A stretch of DNA of 64,000 bases from Bombyx mori (taxonomy: Eukaryota; Arthropoda; Insecta; Lepidoptera; Bombycidae): assembly GCF_030269925.1 (NCBI RefSeq), contig NC_085110.1, forward strand, positions 4,526,001 to 4,590,000. The letters are read 5' to 3'. The translations under genes and the position numbers were made by a program. Below the pieces are notes generated by a model that had not been told where the DNA came from, ran no database searches, and worked only from the letters and a program-made list of their open reading frames with translations. Position 1 is the first letter of the stretch; every line of letters begins with the position of its first letter. Shown here piece after piece: positions 19,245-32,300 of this stretch.

Positions 19245-21315
19245 ATAGCGTAGCATATATGGTCATGGATATCCATAACAATAGCTTCTAGATAGAGATA
19301 GAGCTGAATAAATCATGATTTCAGATCAAAAAGCTACAACACAGGAATTGAAAATCAGATACGTACATCCAAATAATAAATTCAATTGGGACAATTAAAG
19401 CCACCCATCCCTATCGTGCCAAAGAATCCAGCTACAAACGAATAAAGACTAATGTTTGAAAGCGCACTTCAGCGGAGTGGTGACGCGGGGCGCTGAGATC
19501 AAAGCACCGAATTTGCATGCCGCCCTGACTGCGCATAACAATACACAGGTACTTGTATTTTTAGATATCACATAAATAACAGCACATTTAGGCTATGCTC
19601 AATCGCGAGTCATTGACCCGCTCACCCAAGTCTCCATCTGAAAATCTTAGATCACCATAAAGAACGTAATGATTTCAGTTATGACGCCTTATTGACATAT
19701 ATTCTTATTGAATTAATTGACATCTATAAAGCAAATTTAAAAGAAGCATGACCTGGATAAGACCACTGACCTACCTACTTATACGGCAGAAAGAAATCGA
19801 TTTATTAAAGAAATAGTATTTATTTCTCAACGGAAGAAAGAGGAATTATCGTAACTTGAAAAACCCATTATAAACCAGAACCATATCTATAACATAATAT
19901 GGTAAAAAGTGATTTAACTCAAAATGCAAGTTACGACATTTTCGCTTTCTCCCGTCGATATGTACCTGACACTGAAATCCATCATATTCTCCCCATAATC
20001 TGCCACAGGAGTCGTGTGTTCCGATTCGATGGAGGGGGACGGGACAGTCTTTATACAAAGAACTTGAGACGTCAACCTCATGTCTCAACGTGAGTGGCGA
20101 CATTAGCACCTGGGAGGTGTTGAGCCCATTTATCTGTCCGTCTGTGCAAAGCACCGATGTTAGTCTTTATTTTCATATACTGTCTACAGTTCATAATATA
20201 CATTTTCTGCAGTACGGATATTAGTTGTTCTTAGTCATTTCGTAACGTAGACAATTTCAAAAACTACATATCTCATATTGAGAGCGTCTTTTTTTTTTGG
20301 AAAACCTCCCCTTAAATTCAAATGGGCTTCAAACTGCTGATCCAGATAAAAATGTCGTCCGCTCGCATAGGTCATGCTTTATCTATTAATTCTCAAGTCG
20401 CGGCTCAAAACCGCTCTTGTCGATAAGAAATTTTCAAGATACAGATGTAAATAAGGCCAATGAAACCCTTTTCCTGTTAAAGCACTAACGCACTAAAGTT
20501 TGATAATCGTGAGATATCCGCAGATATACGAGTAGGTTATAAAGAGTCCGATAAACTGTTTCTCGTTTGTGAAATATAGCCAATAGACAAGGAGCTAAAA
20601 TATGGGGATAGAAAGCATTACTACTACTATTAATGAAGACGATAAAGTTATTGTTGAAAATCAGCTTAATACAAGATGCGTTTGAAAAAATAAAAATAAT
20701 TATGATGTGGGATTTTTAAGAGCATTTTGTGATAAATCCAAGCCTCTACTACATGTATGAATGGATGAAACCCCAAATAGTTTTACTTTAGTAAATAGCA
20801 ATGAATTCAGTTTAGCATGTTGATCTATAAATAGGGCACGTCTCGTCATCACAGGGAAATTGGAAATTTTAAGGAAATGTAATATAAGAAAAACCATACA
20901 GATATGAAAAGCTACATGAATTGGTAATTAGTAGATTTTGCGAAACTCTAGTGCTCAAGATATTTCGATACGAGAACCTCTCGGTTACGATGTTGTAGAC
21001 ACATTGCCATTATCATTGTTTGTATTTGTTGTCTGGCTGTAGCCAGCCCGGAACCTCAAATATGGTAAGTTCAAACCGAACCGAACAAAGCATTTTATAA
21101 GTGCCCTTGATCTTTATAGGAGTCTAAGACTGTTGTAAAATAGAATTTTCCGTCCGCGCGTATTTGAGATAGTACGTTAGGCTACGGATTAGGTAGAGGG
21201 AATTAAAAAAGGACCAACTAAAATAAGCCAGGAGCTATCTATGGGTTTTGGGATCGGTCACCTACACTGAGATGTACTTACTTAGCGAACACACTTCGCA
21301 TGTACCACTGAATGA
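19245..21315. other. Intergenic, no gene seen
   Basis: Overlapping frames on both strands at 19846-20154 have no domain. A very degenerate SINE-like trace may lie at about 20060-20150. Confidence 0.5.
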
Positions 21316-21772
21316 TCAATGTATATTAATACGTGAAGCAAAAACTTTGTACCCCTTTTTAGGAAAATTGCGCGGACGGAGGAGTATGAAATTTCCCACA
21401 CTTATATACATAGAATATAGAGAAGGAGTGCAAGGAATGCATTTTTCTTTTAATTTATGCATTAATAATACATTAAATCAAAAAAAAACATTACTCACAT
21501 CAACTACCATGTATTTGACACACACATACCTACCTATATATGTATAATTATACTCTTCGTTTATTGTCAAACTTTTGTTATTGTTTAAAGTCTGTGGTCA
21601 AATTGAGAATAATTTAATATTGTTTATCTTAAATATTATTTGTCTATAGTGTAGTTTTGGCGAAATTTGTGATTATAGAAGTAAATAGTCTTCAACAATA
21701 GGACCATGATGATGTTCAAATTTATAATTTCAATTAATTATAGTCGAATCTCGACTGCTGCGGGACCACTAG
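21316..21772 (+). mobile_element. Non-autonomous Helitron-like element, family D copy 1
   Basis: 5' TC start (TCAATGTATATTAATACG) with host A before it. The 3' end has the hairpin GTCGAATCTCGAC followed 13 bases later by CTAG with host T after it. Two other copies in this window (51969-52350 and 59970-60261) share the same ends. A TC start, a 3' hairpin, CTRR and A^T insertion without target duplication are the Helitron hallmarks. No Rep/helicase frame is present. Confidence 0.75.
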
Positions 21773-22599
21773 TACTGATAGATGCCTGTTTATGGTTACG
21801 GCGAAGGGTTATTTTGTAAGCATTTAATTTTAATGATAATGAATTTTAAAGTGCTTAATCTAAAATAGGTCTTGAATAGTCTTTTAACTATTCAGATGGT
21901 AGCAAAAACTGTTTAACCTTCATTATACTGTCTTCATAGTTATTTTTACGTAGGTTAGTAGTCTTTTAAAAAACAAATGTATGTAAAATTGATAGGTATG
22001 TCAATTTCTTAATGGATACTGCGTAAGGGTGTGTTCCATTTTAGACTTGAAGGAAAAATAAATTGAATACTAAAAATTAAAACAGATCAGAGAAAGATAA
22101 ACTAGTAAAAAAAAATCAGCCCCCCTGTTTCTTTTTAATTAAAAACATTTTGTAAAAACGAAATAATTGATGCGACATTTTTTCTTTTTGACATTGATCG
22201 GTTATTTCCCCGAAGCGCAGGATTTTATACTCCACCCCTAGAAGCTTAGAGCTCAGAATATAAATAATAAAAAACGAAATGTTTATTCGTCCACGTGCTT
22301 GCGATTTTTAAGCCCTAATGAAGGGTTCATTGACAACCCTTAACCTTAGGGGTTTACATTGTGATGTATTGTAATATTTGAACCCTCTCGATTTTTTGTT
22401 GAATCGTTTCAATCAATAACAAATGTCATCATTGAAGTTTTTATTCGTATTCCAATAAAACATATTTGGGAATTTCCATGTTATTAGCATCAACTGTATG
22501 ACTGATACATACGAGAATGTAATTCCTAAAATTCTAAAGGTTTTTTTCATTGGTGTGGTTTCCCTTATCCGTGATTACTTTCCACTTTTAACTAAGTTT
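21773..22599. other. Upstream flank of the CpG block
   Basis: AT-rich. No gene or repeat recognised. It lies in the position expected for distal promoter sequence of the downstream Wnt gene. Confidence 0.5.
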
Positions 22600-23248
22600 T
22601 GTCGATCGGTATTGGTTTTAAGTGCATTCAATGCCTGCTCCAAACGATGTCCGAATCCCTTGACATGTGCCACGGGAACGCGTCTCGTGACCGGGAACAA
22701 TAGAACGGGGGCGACGTTTTATAGGCAGAGGGATCGCGTCCACAGCGTCACTGTCTAACGAGAGTTCATTGTGTGCAGACGACCGCGTATCACCAATAAC
22801 ATCGAAACTTTGCCGAAATAATAATAAATGTGCGCGAGGATATAGCGAGTAGGTGGGGCCGTCCGAAGACGCCCCTCTAGTTTTTTCGTCGGCGTCTGGG
22901 CGGCGCGAGGAGCACGCCTTGCGTCCCACGCGCTTGACGCAACGCCAGGCGAGACCGAACGCGCTACAACAACCGACGGCATCGAGCCGACAAATCGGTC
23001 ACAACAACCGAACTAAACAAATGCGAATAACAAACACACCGTGAACTGTAACACAACGGAACACACAAAATCCTTATCGGTTTTGCTTAATTGGCAGTTT
23101 TTTTTTTTTTTTAATATGAAAACCATAGTATCGGTAACGATGCGAAGGCAACAGTGAATGTAAAGTGCGCAGTGTCGAAATCTCACCGGTCGACAGCGAA
23201 GTGACAAGTTAAAATGAGCCCGCGAAAAAGACAAGTGGTGTTGCCAAC
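22600..23248 (+). promoter_or_regulatory. CpG-rich putative promoter and 5' UTR of Wnt10
   Basis: From about 22600 to 23040 base composition changes sharply to GC-rich with many CG dinucleotides, ending about 200 bp before the first Wnt10 codon. Open frames occur on both strands here, as expected by chance in CG-rich DNA. No core promoter motif can be fixed by eye, and the transcription start is unknown. A 12-codon uORF starts at 23214. Confidence 0.45.
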
Positions 23249-23252
23249 ATGA
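23214..23252 (+). promoter_or_regulatory. Upstream ORF overlapping the Wnt10 start
   Basis: A 12-codon frame from ATG 23214 whose TGA stop (23250-23252) overlaps the Wnt10 ATG (23249-23251) as ATGA. If the mRNA starts upstream of 23214, this could lower or tune initiation at 23249 and favour the second in-frame ATG at 23282. Confidence 0.5.
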
Positions 23253-23343
23253 AAAAAATATTTTTTCTTGGGGAACACAGAATGACCGAGACATTCCATG
23301 CGGCCGTAATTTTTTTGCTGTTTCTTTTACTCAATATGGCAAG
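23249..23343 (+). CDS. Wnt10: Wnt10 exon 1, signal peptide
   Basis: 31 codons plus two bases. The first Met starts [12 protein letters not shown] second Met at 23282 starts MTETFHAAV and leads into a core of V, I, F and L residues ending LLLNMAS. Either start gives a signal peptide, and the second has the cleaner n-region. The donor is AG|GTGAGT at 23344. The trailing AG joins the C at 33900 to make Ser32, so phase fits exactly. I found no better upstream exon, but a short exon in the first intron cannot be excluded. Confidence 0.78.
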
Positions 23344-26300
23344 GTGAGTTCCTTAATGAGGACCCGTGATTTATATAACGTATTTAATTCACTCAGTAAC
23401 TGGACACAGTGAAAGAAACGATTAATGTTTTGTTAAATCCGATCTAAAATATGTGATGGCAGCCATTAATATTGAAAATTTAATAAAAGCGTCATAAATT
23501 ATTATTTCCAGAACATTCTCAATATAAAAGTTAAAGTAATCTACATACGTCATTAAAATCGATTGTTAGTTTTTTCAGACCAAAAACAGTGTCGCTTATT
23601 TATAACTCTTATTTCCAATATAAAAAAAGCATTTTGGATATCTATCAAAACATGATTTAAACATAATCAGTGAATTGAAAAGCGCACCTTAATGAAATAC
23701 CACATGTGAAATTTACATCGTAAAAAAATCCATAGAATACAATGGATAAATAGCTTAACAAAGTTATTAAATCTTTAATTTGAAATATTTTAAATTCTAA
23801 GAAAGGCGTGGTTTGGCTTCCAGAAAAATACCAACAGAAATCTATATCTATACTAATATTATAAAGAGGAAAGATTTGTTTGTTTGTTTGTTTCGAATAG
23901 GCTCCGAAACTACTGGACCGATTTGAAAAATTCTTTTTCCATTAGAAGCCGACATTGTCCCTGATGAACATAGGCTACTTTTTTTTATTTTTTTTTTATT
24001 TATTTTTTTTGGTTTCATGTGTGTTTTAATGTTTCCGAAGCGAAGCGAGGGCGGGTCGCTATAATAAATAAAACAACATACAACATTTATCTCAATCCAC
24101 ATTTATTACTCAGTTTTAGTATTAACTTTTTAACGACATGTTAAAAAAAACTGGAATCATATTGTTAGTGAATAGAACGACAACCCTAAGCCCAGTACTG
24201 ACGTCACAAAGAACCAGCCCATGACAAACAGGGGCGTTCACAATGAACACAAAATGAAAACATTACGACGCCTAATCATGCAAAACGAGGCTAAGTACGC
24301 GATTACAATGATTCCAGCATAAAGATACGTTCACATTACACAATCTTTTGATATGCTAATAGTTTAGATATTTGAAAAAATGTTTTTAATTCAATTCATT
24401 GAAGTTCACTTTTATTAAATATTCCATTGCCTGCCACCAAAAACTGAAGTAGTAATAACATTTTCTTCACTTATGATTAATATTACGGAACAATTTTAAA
24501 AAGCCCTTAATGGAATGTACTCTTAAAACTGAGAACTTACAACTCTTTTCCCAAGGAGTGTGGCAGGACTGACGTTGTAGATTTCTATGGGCTTATGTAA
24601 CCACTTAACACCGGGTGGGCCGTTTATTTCTTAGATAGTTGGACGCGCTCACAGCCCACCTGGTGTTAAGTGGTTACTGGAGCCCATAGACATCCACAAC
24701 GTAAATGCGCCACCCACCTTGAGATACAAGTTCTAAGGTCTCAGTATAGTTACATAGTTACAACGGCTGCCCCGCCCTTCAAACCGAAACGCATTACTGC
24801 TTCACTGCAGAAATAGGCAGGGCGATGGTACCCACCCGCGCGGACTCACAAGAGGTCTTACCACCAGTAAAAAAATCAATCAATCAGTAAAATTTCAGTC
24901 GTCTAAAATAATAAAAGTAAAATGTAACCGTGTTCAACAAGTTGCACAGCACCAGCGACTACAGAATAAAGAAAAATTAACAAAACATCGGCATGTATAA
25001 TCGCACTTTATATTATTATCAGTTAATGACACGCTCGGAATAATGAATGGTAATGAATGCAAATTTAAAAGGTGACAATCGTTCCGGCCCACCCAATAGC
25101 GGGGAGATTTACTCGCGCGGTATGTTAATGCGGACGCACGGGGAGTGTGAACGAACCACGACAACTCCTGTTCGTCGAATAATTGATGTACTGACTACAC
25201 TACTTTGAATATTTTACTTCTTCTAGTAGCGTAATGATGAACTGTATTTAGGTATTTCGAGTGCTTCAGTACATTTTCGCTCTTTTTTTTCCTATTTCAT
25301 TGGAACAAGGTTTCTATTCGAGCTGACACTCATTGATACTTTATCTATCAAGAAGACGACTGATACTTGCCTTAAAAAACTAACTAGTGCTGAGATGTAC
25401 TAGTGATGTGCGGCAAAATTTTATTAATTCATTAATAAATTAAATTCTTGAACCTGCATGCAAATAGTTAAAATGCGGGGATAAATCAACATAGCATCGG
25501 TGATGTTTGTCAAAGTGAACGAAAAATATTTTGAAATTTGGACTTATTACATATTAATTTTAATTTAAACAACTAGTATTTACTTCTTTATTAATTTTAG
25601 TGTTTTCTTTAAAACTGTGTAACGAATATCTTAATGTTAAAGTTTTTCGATATAGGTACTTATTTACGTATCCTTTAGATATAAAACTGAAGTGACAAGT
25701 ATCTTTCGCACTCATCAACATTTATTTTCTAACATCTAAATAATAAATAAACAGAAAATAGTAATAAACAAAAATTCCATATCGAAAAAAGAGAAGTTAT
25801 GATTTTCTCTTGTGTTGTTGATGTGGGAAACACAAGATTGAGATAAAAACAAGTTCACTCAGATCTCGGATACGAAATAGCTTTGATACAGGTAGCGACT
25901 CCGAACTAAAATCTGGACCCGGTAAAAGATAAAAGATGCCATAAAATAATAAAAAAGTTGGGTTTCAGATACCCTTTGTGAACAAAATTTTGACTAATAT
26001 TACCCGTTTTTTTTTCTTACTGTTTCGATTATTTGTGAGTCGCAAGACACTTCATCTTGAGCTTGTACATAGTACATAACTCTTTACCGGGTAATATAAT
26101 AAATAGCTACCATCTACTACATATACGTTAATGGTACACGGAATTTCAATCAAGTCGGTCGTAACCACAATAAAAACATCTTAAATTGCCGTGAAACGCC
26201 CAGGATTCTCGTGTTTCTGCCGTAATTATTAAGGCTGATTTTCGCTTCTACGACCACACGAGCTGGCATTTCGAATCCCGAGTGTTAGAGAAGAGTAAAA

Positions 26301-29300
26301 TATTTGCAGAATTGTCGGCACGCGGAGTGAAGCAACGCAAGTAGCTGTAATTTGTATTGAAATAACTTTACTGAATGAATATCACCGCATTTCATCGGAG
26401 CGGCAACTTCGGATTTATTATTTTTAAATTTTTTTTTTTTTTAGCCTCGCGTCGTTATTCTTGAAGAACGAAATTATTGTTTTTATCTTGCCACGCGGTA
26501 TTTTTAAAGCAATTATTAAGTTTTGCGGCGATTTTAATTGGATCATTCGGGTTTAAAGACCTGTTCGCGGCCGTTAGCCGACTTCCACTAATCTCAGAAC
26601 GTATTCCATATTTAATCGGAATGGTAATGATCGTAACGAATCGTTTTAAAAGTTTTTTTTTTCAAACGTTATACCCGTTTAATTGATGTACGAGAAATTT
26701 CTTGTACGACGCCATGAATATTAGAAGAACGCAGAAGAATGTAGGTACTTCGAATGAGAGATTCGTTTGAATATTTATTTTTATGTTCGTTCTAAGTCAT
26801 TCTATATGCCTTAGGAAAATCTTTACAATAATTATCACGTTAATTTTCATTTCTGCTTCACATAAAATAGTCTCACATCGGAAAGATGTTTTTATAAATA
26901 GTAGGTACATAAAATAAATTAAAATAAAGAACAGTTTCGTCTGTCTATTTATGTTCTTCAATTTACTTAGGAATTATTGATATTAAATTTATAGATGAAT
27001 AAGAAGATTTTGATTTTTTTTGCTTTTTAAAATGTTTTTATTTAGTCAAAAAGAGGCCATCATTTCTGTCATATTTAATTTAAATTTCGAACATTGTCCA
27101 AAAATTTTTGGTATGATTTTGAATAAGAAAGTTTCGCGCCATCTTTAACTAAAAACGAAATCGACATGGCGCCAGTTAAGAAGATGGAGTATAAGTAAAA
27201 CTAAGGCAGATTACTAGGTACGTAACGCCCCAACCGAGATTTCAGACTTCTCACTTATGTGACTTTAAAGAAGGCTGTAAGCTTGTAGTAATTACGTAAA
27301 CAATTAATAACTTAGATCCTGTTGGAACATTAACAGCAGTGCAGTTCATCGAATTAAGTACTCGCATACCGGCGACCGTGGGAAGATGCGATAACTCACA
27401 GTTATGTAAAGCCGGAAAACTGTGTTTAACTTTTGTTAGTTCTTACAATCGTTGGGGTTCCGCGTCCAAAAATTTTTATTGGCTCACAAACGACGAGCAT
27501 GAAGCTTTATGTCATATAATGAAGCTTTCATACCAGCTTGAAATGTGATAAATATTACAAGTCTCGTCACTATTAGTCCTGACGTCTCACAAGTTCATTG
27601 ACCTTGGTCTGCATATATTCGATCTCATGTTACATAGGTTGACACATTCAAGCTGTGATGTCCATGGATTCTGATAAAAAACTGAATACTAGGTAGACTG
27701 TAAGTTCACAGCCCAGTGAGTTACTCGCAGGTTCTTCTCAGTGGGTCGCGATTCCAATCTAGTGGTAAATTCTGCGAAGCACTGCTCTTGCTAAGGCTAG
27801 TGTTAGCAAATCATCTCAGGTTGAGCCCGTGAGCTCACCTAACCATCCGGGCGTACATGATATAGCTTCTTACCAACGAATAGGTAGTAAAAAAAATTGT
27901 GAATTCGATAATGACGCAATAAAAAAATACTAATGTATTATTTTGGACAAGTAAAGTCTAGAGTCAAAGAGAATCTAAAATAATGATTTCGTATTTTCCG
28001 GAATGTAATCAGAAAATTTAAATATACATACGCATTCCATTCTTGTTGCAACAAATTTAAAATCATTATCACCTGTAGTAGTATTAAACCCACTTGAAGT
28101 ACTGGTGTCCGCACGAGTTGGTAAGGCAGTCTTTTAACCGTTTCTTTTGCGAAGGAATCATGGAATGACTAAAATTATGGTTCGATGCATTATGAGTTTA
28201 CTAGTTAGTATATTGTATGTATATAATATTATTATTATTTTTTCTTAGATGGGTGGACGAGCTCATAGCTCACCTGGTGTAAGTCGTTACTGGAGCCCAG
28301 AGACATCTACAACGTAAACGCGCCACCCACCTTGAGATATAATTTCTAAGGTCTCACATATAGTTACAACGGCTGCCCCATCCTTCAAACCGAAACGCAT
28401 TACTGCTTCACGGCAAAAATAGGCAGGGTGGTGGTATCTACCCGCCCGGACTCACAAGAGGTCAATAAAGCGCTTAAATGTTTGGTCTATTTGAATTGAT
28501 CACTCTGAATATTGTTTAAATCACCGCATCTTAGGGCTTATTGTACAAATTATTACTGTCTGCTGTCTGATTTTCAATATTAATTATGCTTTTGTGTTAA
28601 ATTAAGTTTATTCTCTCTCCCACTCTTTAGTGGAACAAAGATCTTTAATACAACTGCATTCCACAGTCATTGCTACCAAGTTGCTAACAGTAATGAGTTT
28701 AGGACTAGCCTTAAGATTTTTTATAAACAACTAGCTGAACTGGCAGACTTTGTAGTGCCTCAATCGATAAATAAAAGACCTAAACTTTTCTATAAAATAA
28801 ACTTAACACAAACAAAAGTTATCTATCCGACGGGGAACATATCAAAGGAAAAACAAAATTGTTATTTTTATTTAATTCCGAGCATTTTCATATTTATCTA
28901 CCTTTTAAACCTTCTCTGGACTTCCACAAATAATTCAAGACCAAAATTAGCCAAATCGGTGCAGCCGTTCTCGAGTTTTAGCGAGACTAACGTACAGCAA
29001 TTCATTTTTATATATATAGAAGAAGAAGAAGATAATAAATAGCTGTAACCAATTTTTATCTAATATTCATAGTACGTGCACCAAGGGAGAAAAGTAGGAC
29101 ATTTCGGCCGAAAGTTCGACATTGTAAAAACACTAAACGCAATATTGCAAATTACCCGAGCACAACAATGGCGGAGAATTTTAGTTGCGCGAGAGCAGAC
29201 GTAGACACTAACGCGCATGCGCACTTGTACCCAGGGCGGAAAAGTTAGATTTTCTTCCCTTTACAGCGGGAGGAAAACCGATCTTTCGACGTAGTTAGGA

Positions 29301-32300
29301 GAAAAAAATATATATTGATACGGAACTCTATACAAAAACCTATTTCTAGTTTCAAACATTGTCTGTATACAAATGAAATGTTCTCTCGTTTGTGCTCGGT
29401 ACAGGTTGATGATAAGAAATGTATATTTGTACGAAATTATATAGAGCGCGCCACGCCTTGTACTTAGTACTTCCATAGTGACACGTCCGAGTATTACATA
29501 AGTTCAAAAATAAAATCAATATCGGCTTTCTTGTCGATCTCTTTTTAGACTGAGACGGCCGATGTATATTTGGCATTTTTAATTCATGTTTCAAGTCGAG
29601 TGACGATTATGATGCTATAAATTGCATTTTTTCCCCTACTTATGCTGTATGCTGGTTACCTATGGGTTTATCACAGCGTAACAGAGCCAGTATGTGATGA
29701 GCTCACGGGGATCCACCGCCAATCTTATAAACTAGTCATTCCCGCCTTTTCTGGCTGATCTTTGATTCGACTATAACCTGATTGCTGTCTTTCTGCGCAG
29801 GATCACTCACTAGGGCCATCTAAAGATTTCTTGAAAATTTCAGTGAAATCGGTCCAGCCGTTACCGGCAGCACGTAAACACGTAGGTACACACAGCGACG
29901 TTTATATATATGGATAGTAATATGTGAATAGTGATGATATTGCATACATAGTCACGTGACTATGCAATAGTTGCGGCGGTATTCAAGTTTGAACATCTAT
30001 AGCTCCCAAACCCCTATGTAACATATTATAGGCGAGCCGTGAACCGTAAGCAGATCGCTCACAAAATAAAAATAAACACTCATAATTATCATCGATACAA
30101 TTTCTTCAAGTACCAATTTCGGCCGTTTCTTGAATACTTACTACAAAATAAAATCGAACGGAAAACAAAAAACGGATGTACGCGGACGCCACTTTATGTA
30201 AATGTTTATCTCAATTTATGACATTGCTCGCGCTCATTTCACTATTAGAACGTATACAGGAAGTGTCAAAGACTAAAATAAAAAAAAGACATGTCTGGTC
30301 ACGTTTCGTGTTTTCCATCAGATCAACGCGTCTCACACGAGATTCACTGATATATGCCATAATTCTTCTGTTATTATACCTACGTACTCGTTCTCATGGT
30401 GTGACTCAAAATAGTAAAATAATTCATAATGTTAATCTTTGTTTTGTGTTTGCCGTGTGATATTTAGACTAAACTGTTTGATGTAACACGCACTTTGTAC
30501 ACTTTGTTTAATAGAATCTAAGAAAAAATAATGTAAAATCTTTGCAATTTTAAAGTTGTTTTTATATTTAGTTTAAATGATTAAGCTACTTACAAATATA
30601 ATTAATTCAGACATCACACAAGCATACAATGATAAAAATATTCGCCACTAGAAAGGAACAAAATCAAACTACCGTCAACACGATATATGGAAAATCGAAA
30701 ATAAGCATTGAGGGATTCAAATCACTTAACGAGGTACCTTCTGAAAAAAATAATTATAAATCATATTTAAAAAAAAACAATAACGTATTTGTAACAAGTA
30801 AGACAGACTATAACAGCAACAAAAAACTAAGAATAAAAACACGTGTGGCACTCGGGGACTGCCGCGGTAAAGCTATTGCATAGCATTTTCTATCAACTTC
30901 TGCAACTATAATTAGACAATAATAATTTAATTTTAAAACAATATTAAATTAAGACTACGCTATATTTATAAACATTAACAAAAGCAAAACATTAACTGTC
31001 CCCTTCACACTCATGAGCTAGAACGCGCGAGAGAGATGGGCAGACTTTTCATGATGCGCATGCAGTCCGACGTCACTCCGCGCGCTTATTCACAAACACT
31101 ACACAAGCGCAATGTGTGAATGTGTTGAACGCGAGCTACGTGGTAGGCGGAGTGAGGGGTGTTAATTTTTATTTTCGTTACGGAATTTTCTGATTCGGTC
31201 CCCGCACTCATAGCCTGCCATAAAAGCTATGCAATAGCTTAAAAATATAAATCCTTTAGATAAGTAGATCAAAATGAAAGTACCTAGATAGTTACTAATT
31301 TTACTACTAGTTTCATTTTAATTTACTTATTTTATAAGGTTTTCGAGATTTCGATTGAATAAGTTTCACTTTATATAGGTTGTTAGCTTCTGTCAATAGA
31401 ATAGTGAATATTCTGTGATCTAATTTAGAGATATAATAAATGTTCAAATTGTATTAACGGCATTTGAAATTAATAAAAGCTGTTTGCGAATGGCTCTAAA
31501 TCTTTGTTTAAATCGTTATCGGAGTACATAGATATCAAAATATTTAAGAATTTAAATATTGAATCTTGAAACAAGATCGAACATTATGGCATAAAACAAG
31601 GGAGGCCTATGTCCAGCTGTGGGCAACAAAGGGCTGAAGATGCATACAATATTCGACGAATTCACGTTCAAGTACTTACTGCCTTTGCCATCTACTCATT
31701 GCCACTGTTTTTTTTTCTGCTTTTATCTATAATATAATATTTCGCAACTTAGATATCATGTAATAATCCCCTTTTGCTAATGTTCCCTATTATCGCTGCC
31801 AGGGTAACATTTAATAGTAATATTTTTAACCTATTGTATATCTTGTCTGATCTTGTAACTAACTCCAGTACATTCTTCAATGACCTAAGCGATGACTTTA
31901 TTAGCCATATCGTCTTAATATGCATGCCTCATTAATACATTGAAAAAAAAACCAGTCTTGTCGTATTCCAAAAAAATAATTAAGTCATAATTTAAACAAA
32001 CCTAAAACAAATAGACCACAAACTATTTCTAAACGCTCAAGATAAAATCATATTTAAGAATAAATTAATTACGTTGACATTAATTACAATAAAGCGTCCA
32101 ATTAGTTTAATAATTTTTAGAAAACGTTTTATTTATTGGCGTGCTCTTTAATGATTTTAAAGTTTATTTTATGCGTCGACTGTGGTTTTTATTTGGTTCT
32201 TGCAAAGACGTTCTCTATTTCACAATTAGAAGGAATATCCAATGCTTTTGTACGATAAATTAGTCGATAATGTGCTTGTTTTAAAAGTTTTTTTTTTTTG

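Noticed and set aside
22618..23044. Frames on both strands before Wnt10 exon 1
   Set aside because: They overlap each other in a CpG-rich block and none shows a domain or joins to the Wnt exons in phase.
22853..23044. Possible additional upstream coding exon of Wnt10
   Set aside because: No splice donor in proper context was seen, and the signal peptide is already supplied at 23249-23343.
31598..31645. Short GGAGGCCTATGTCCAGC block known from LINE 3' ends
   Set aside because: Under 50 bp, with no other part of the element visible.
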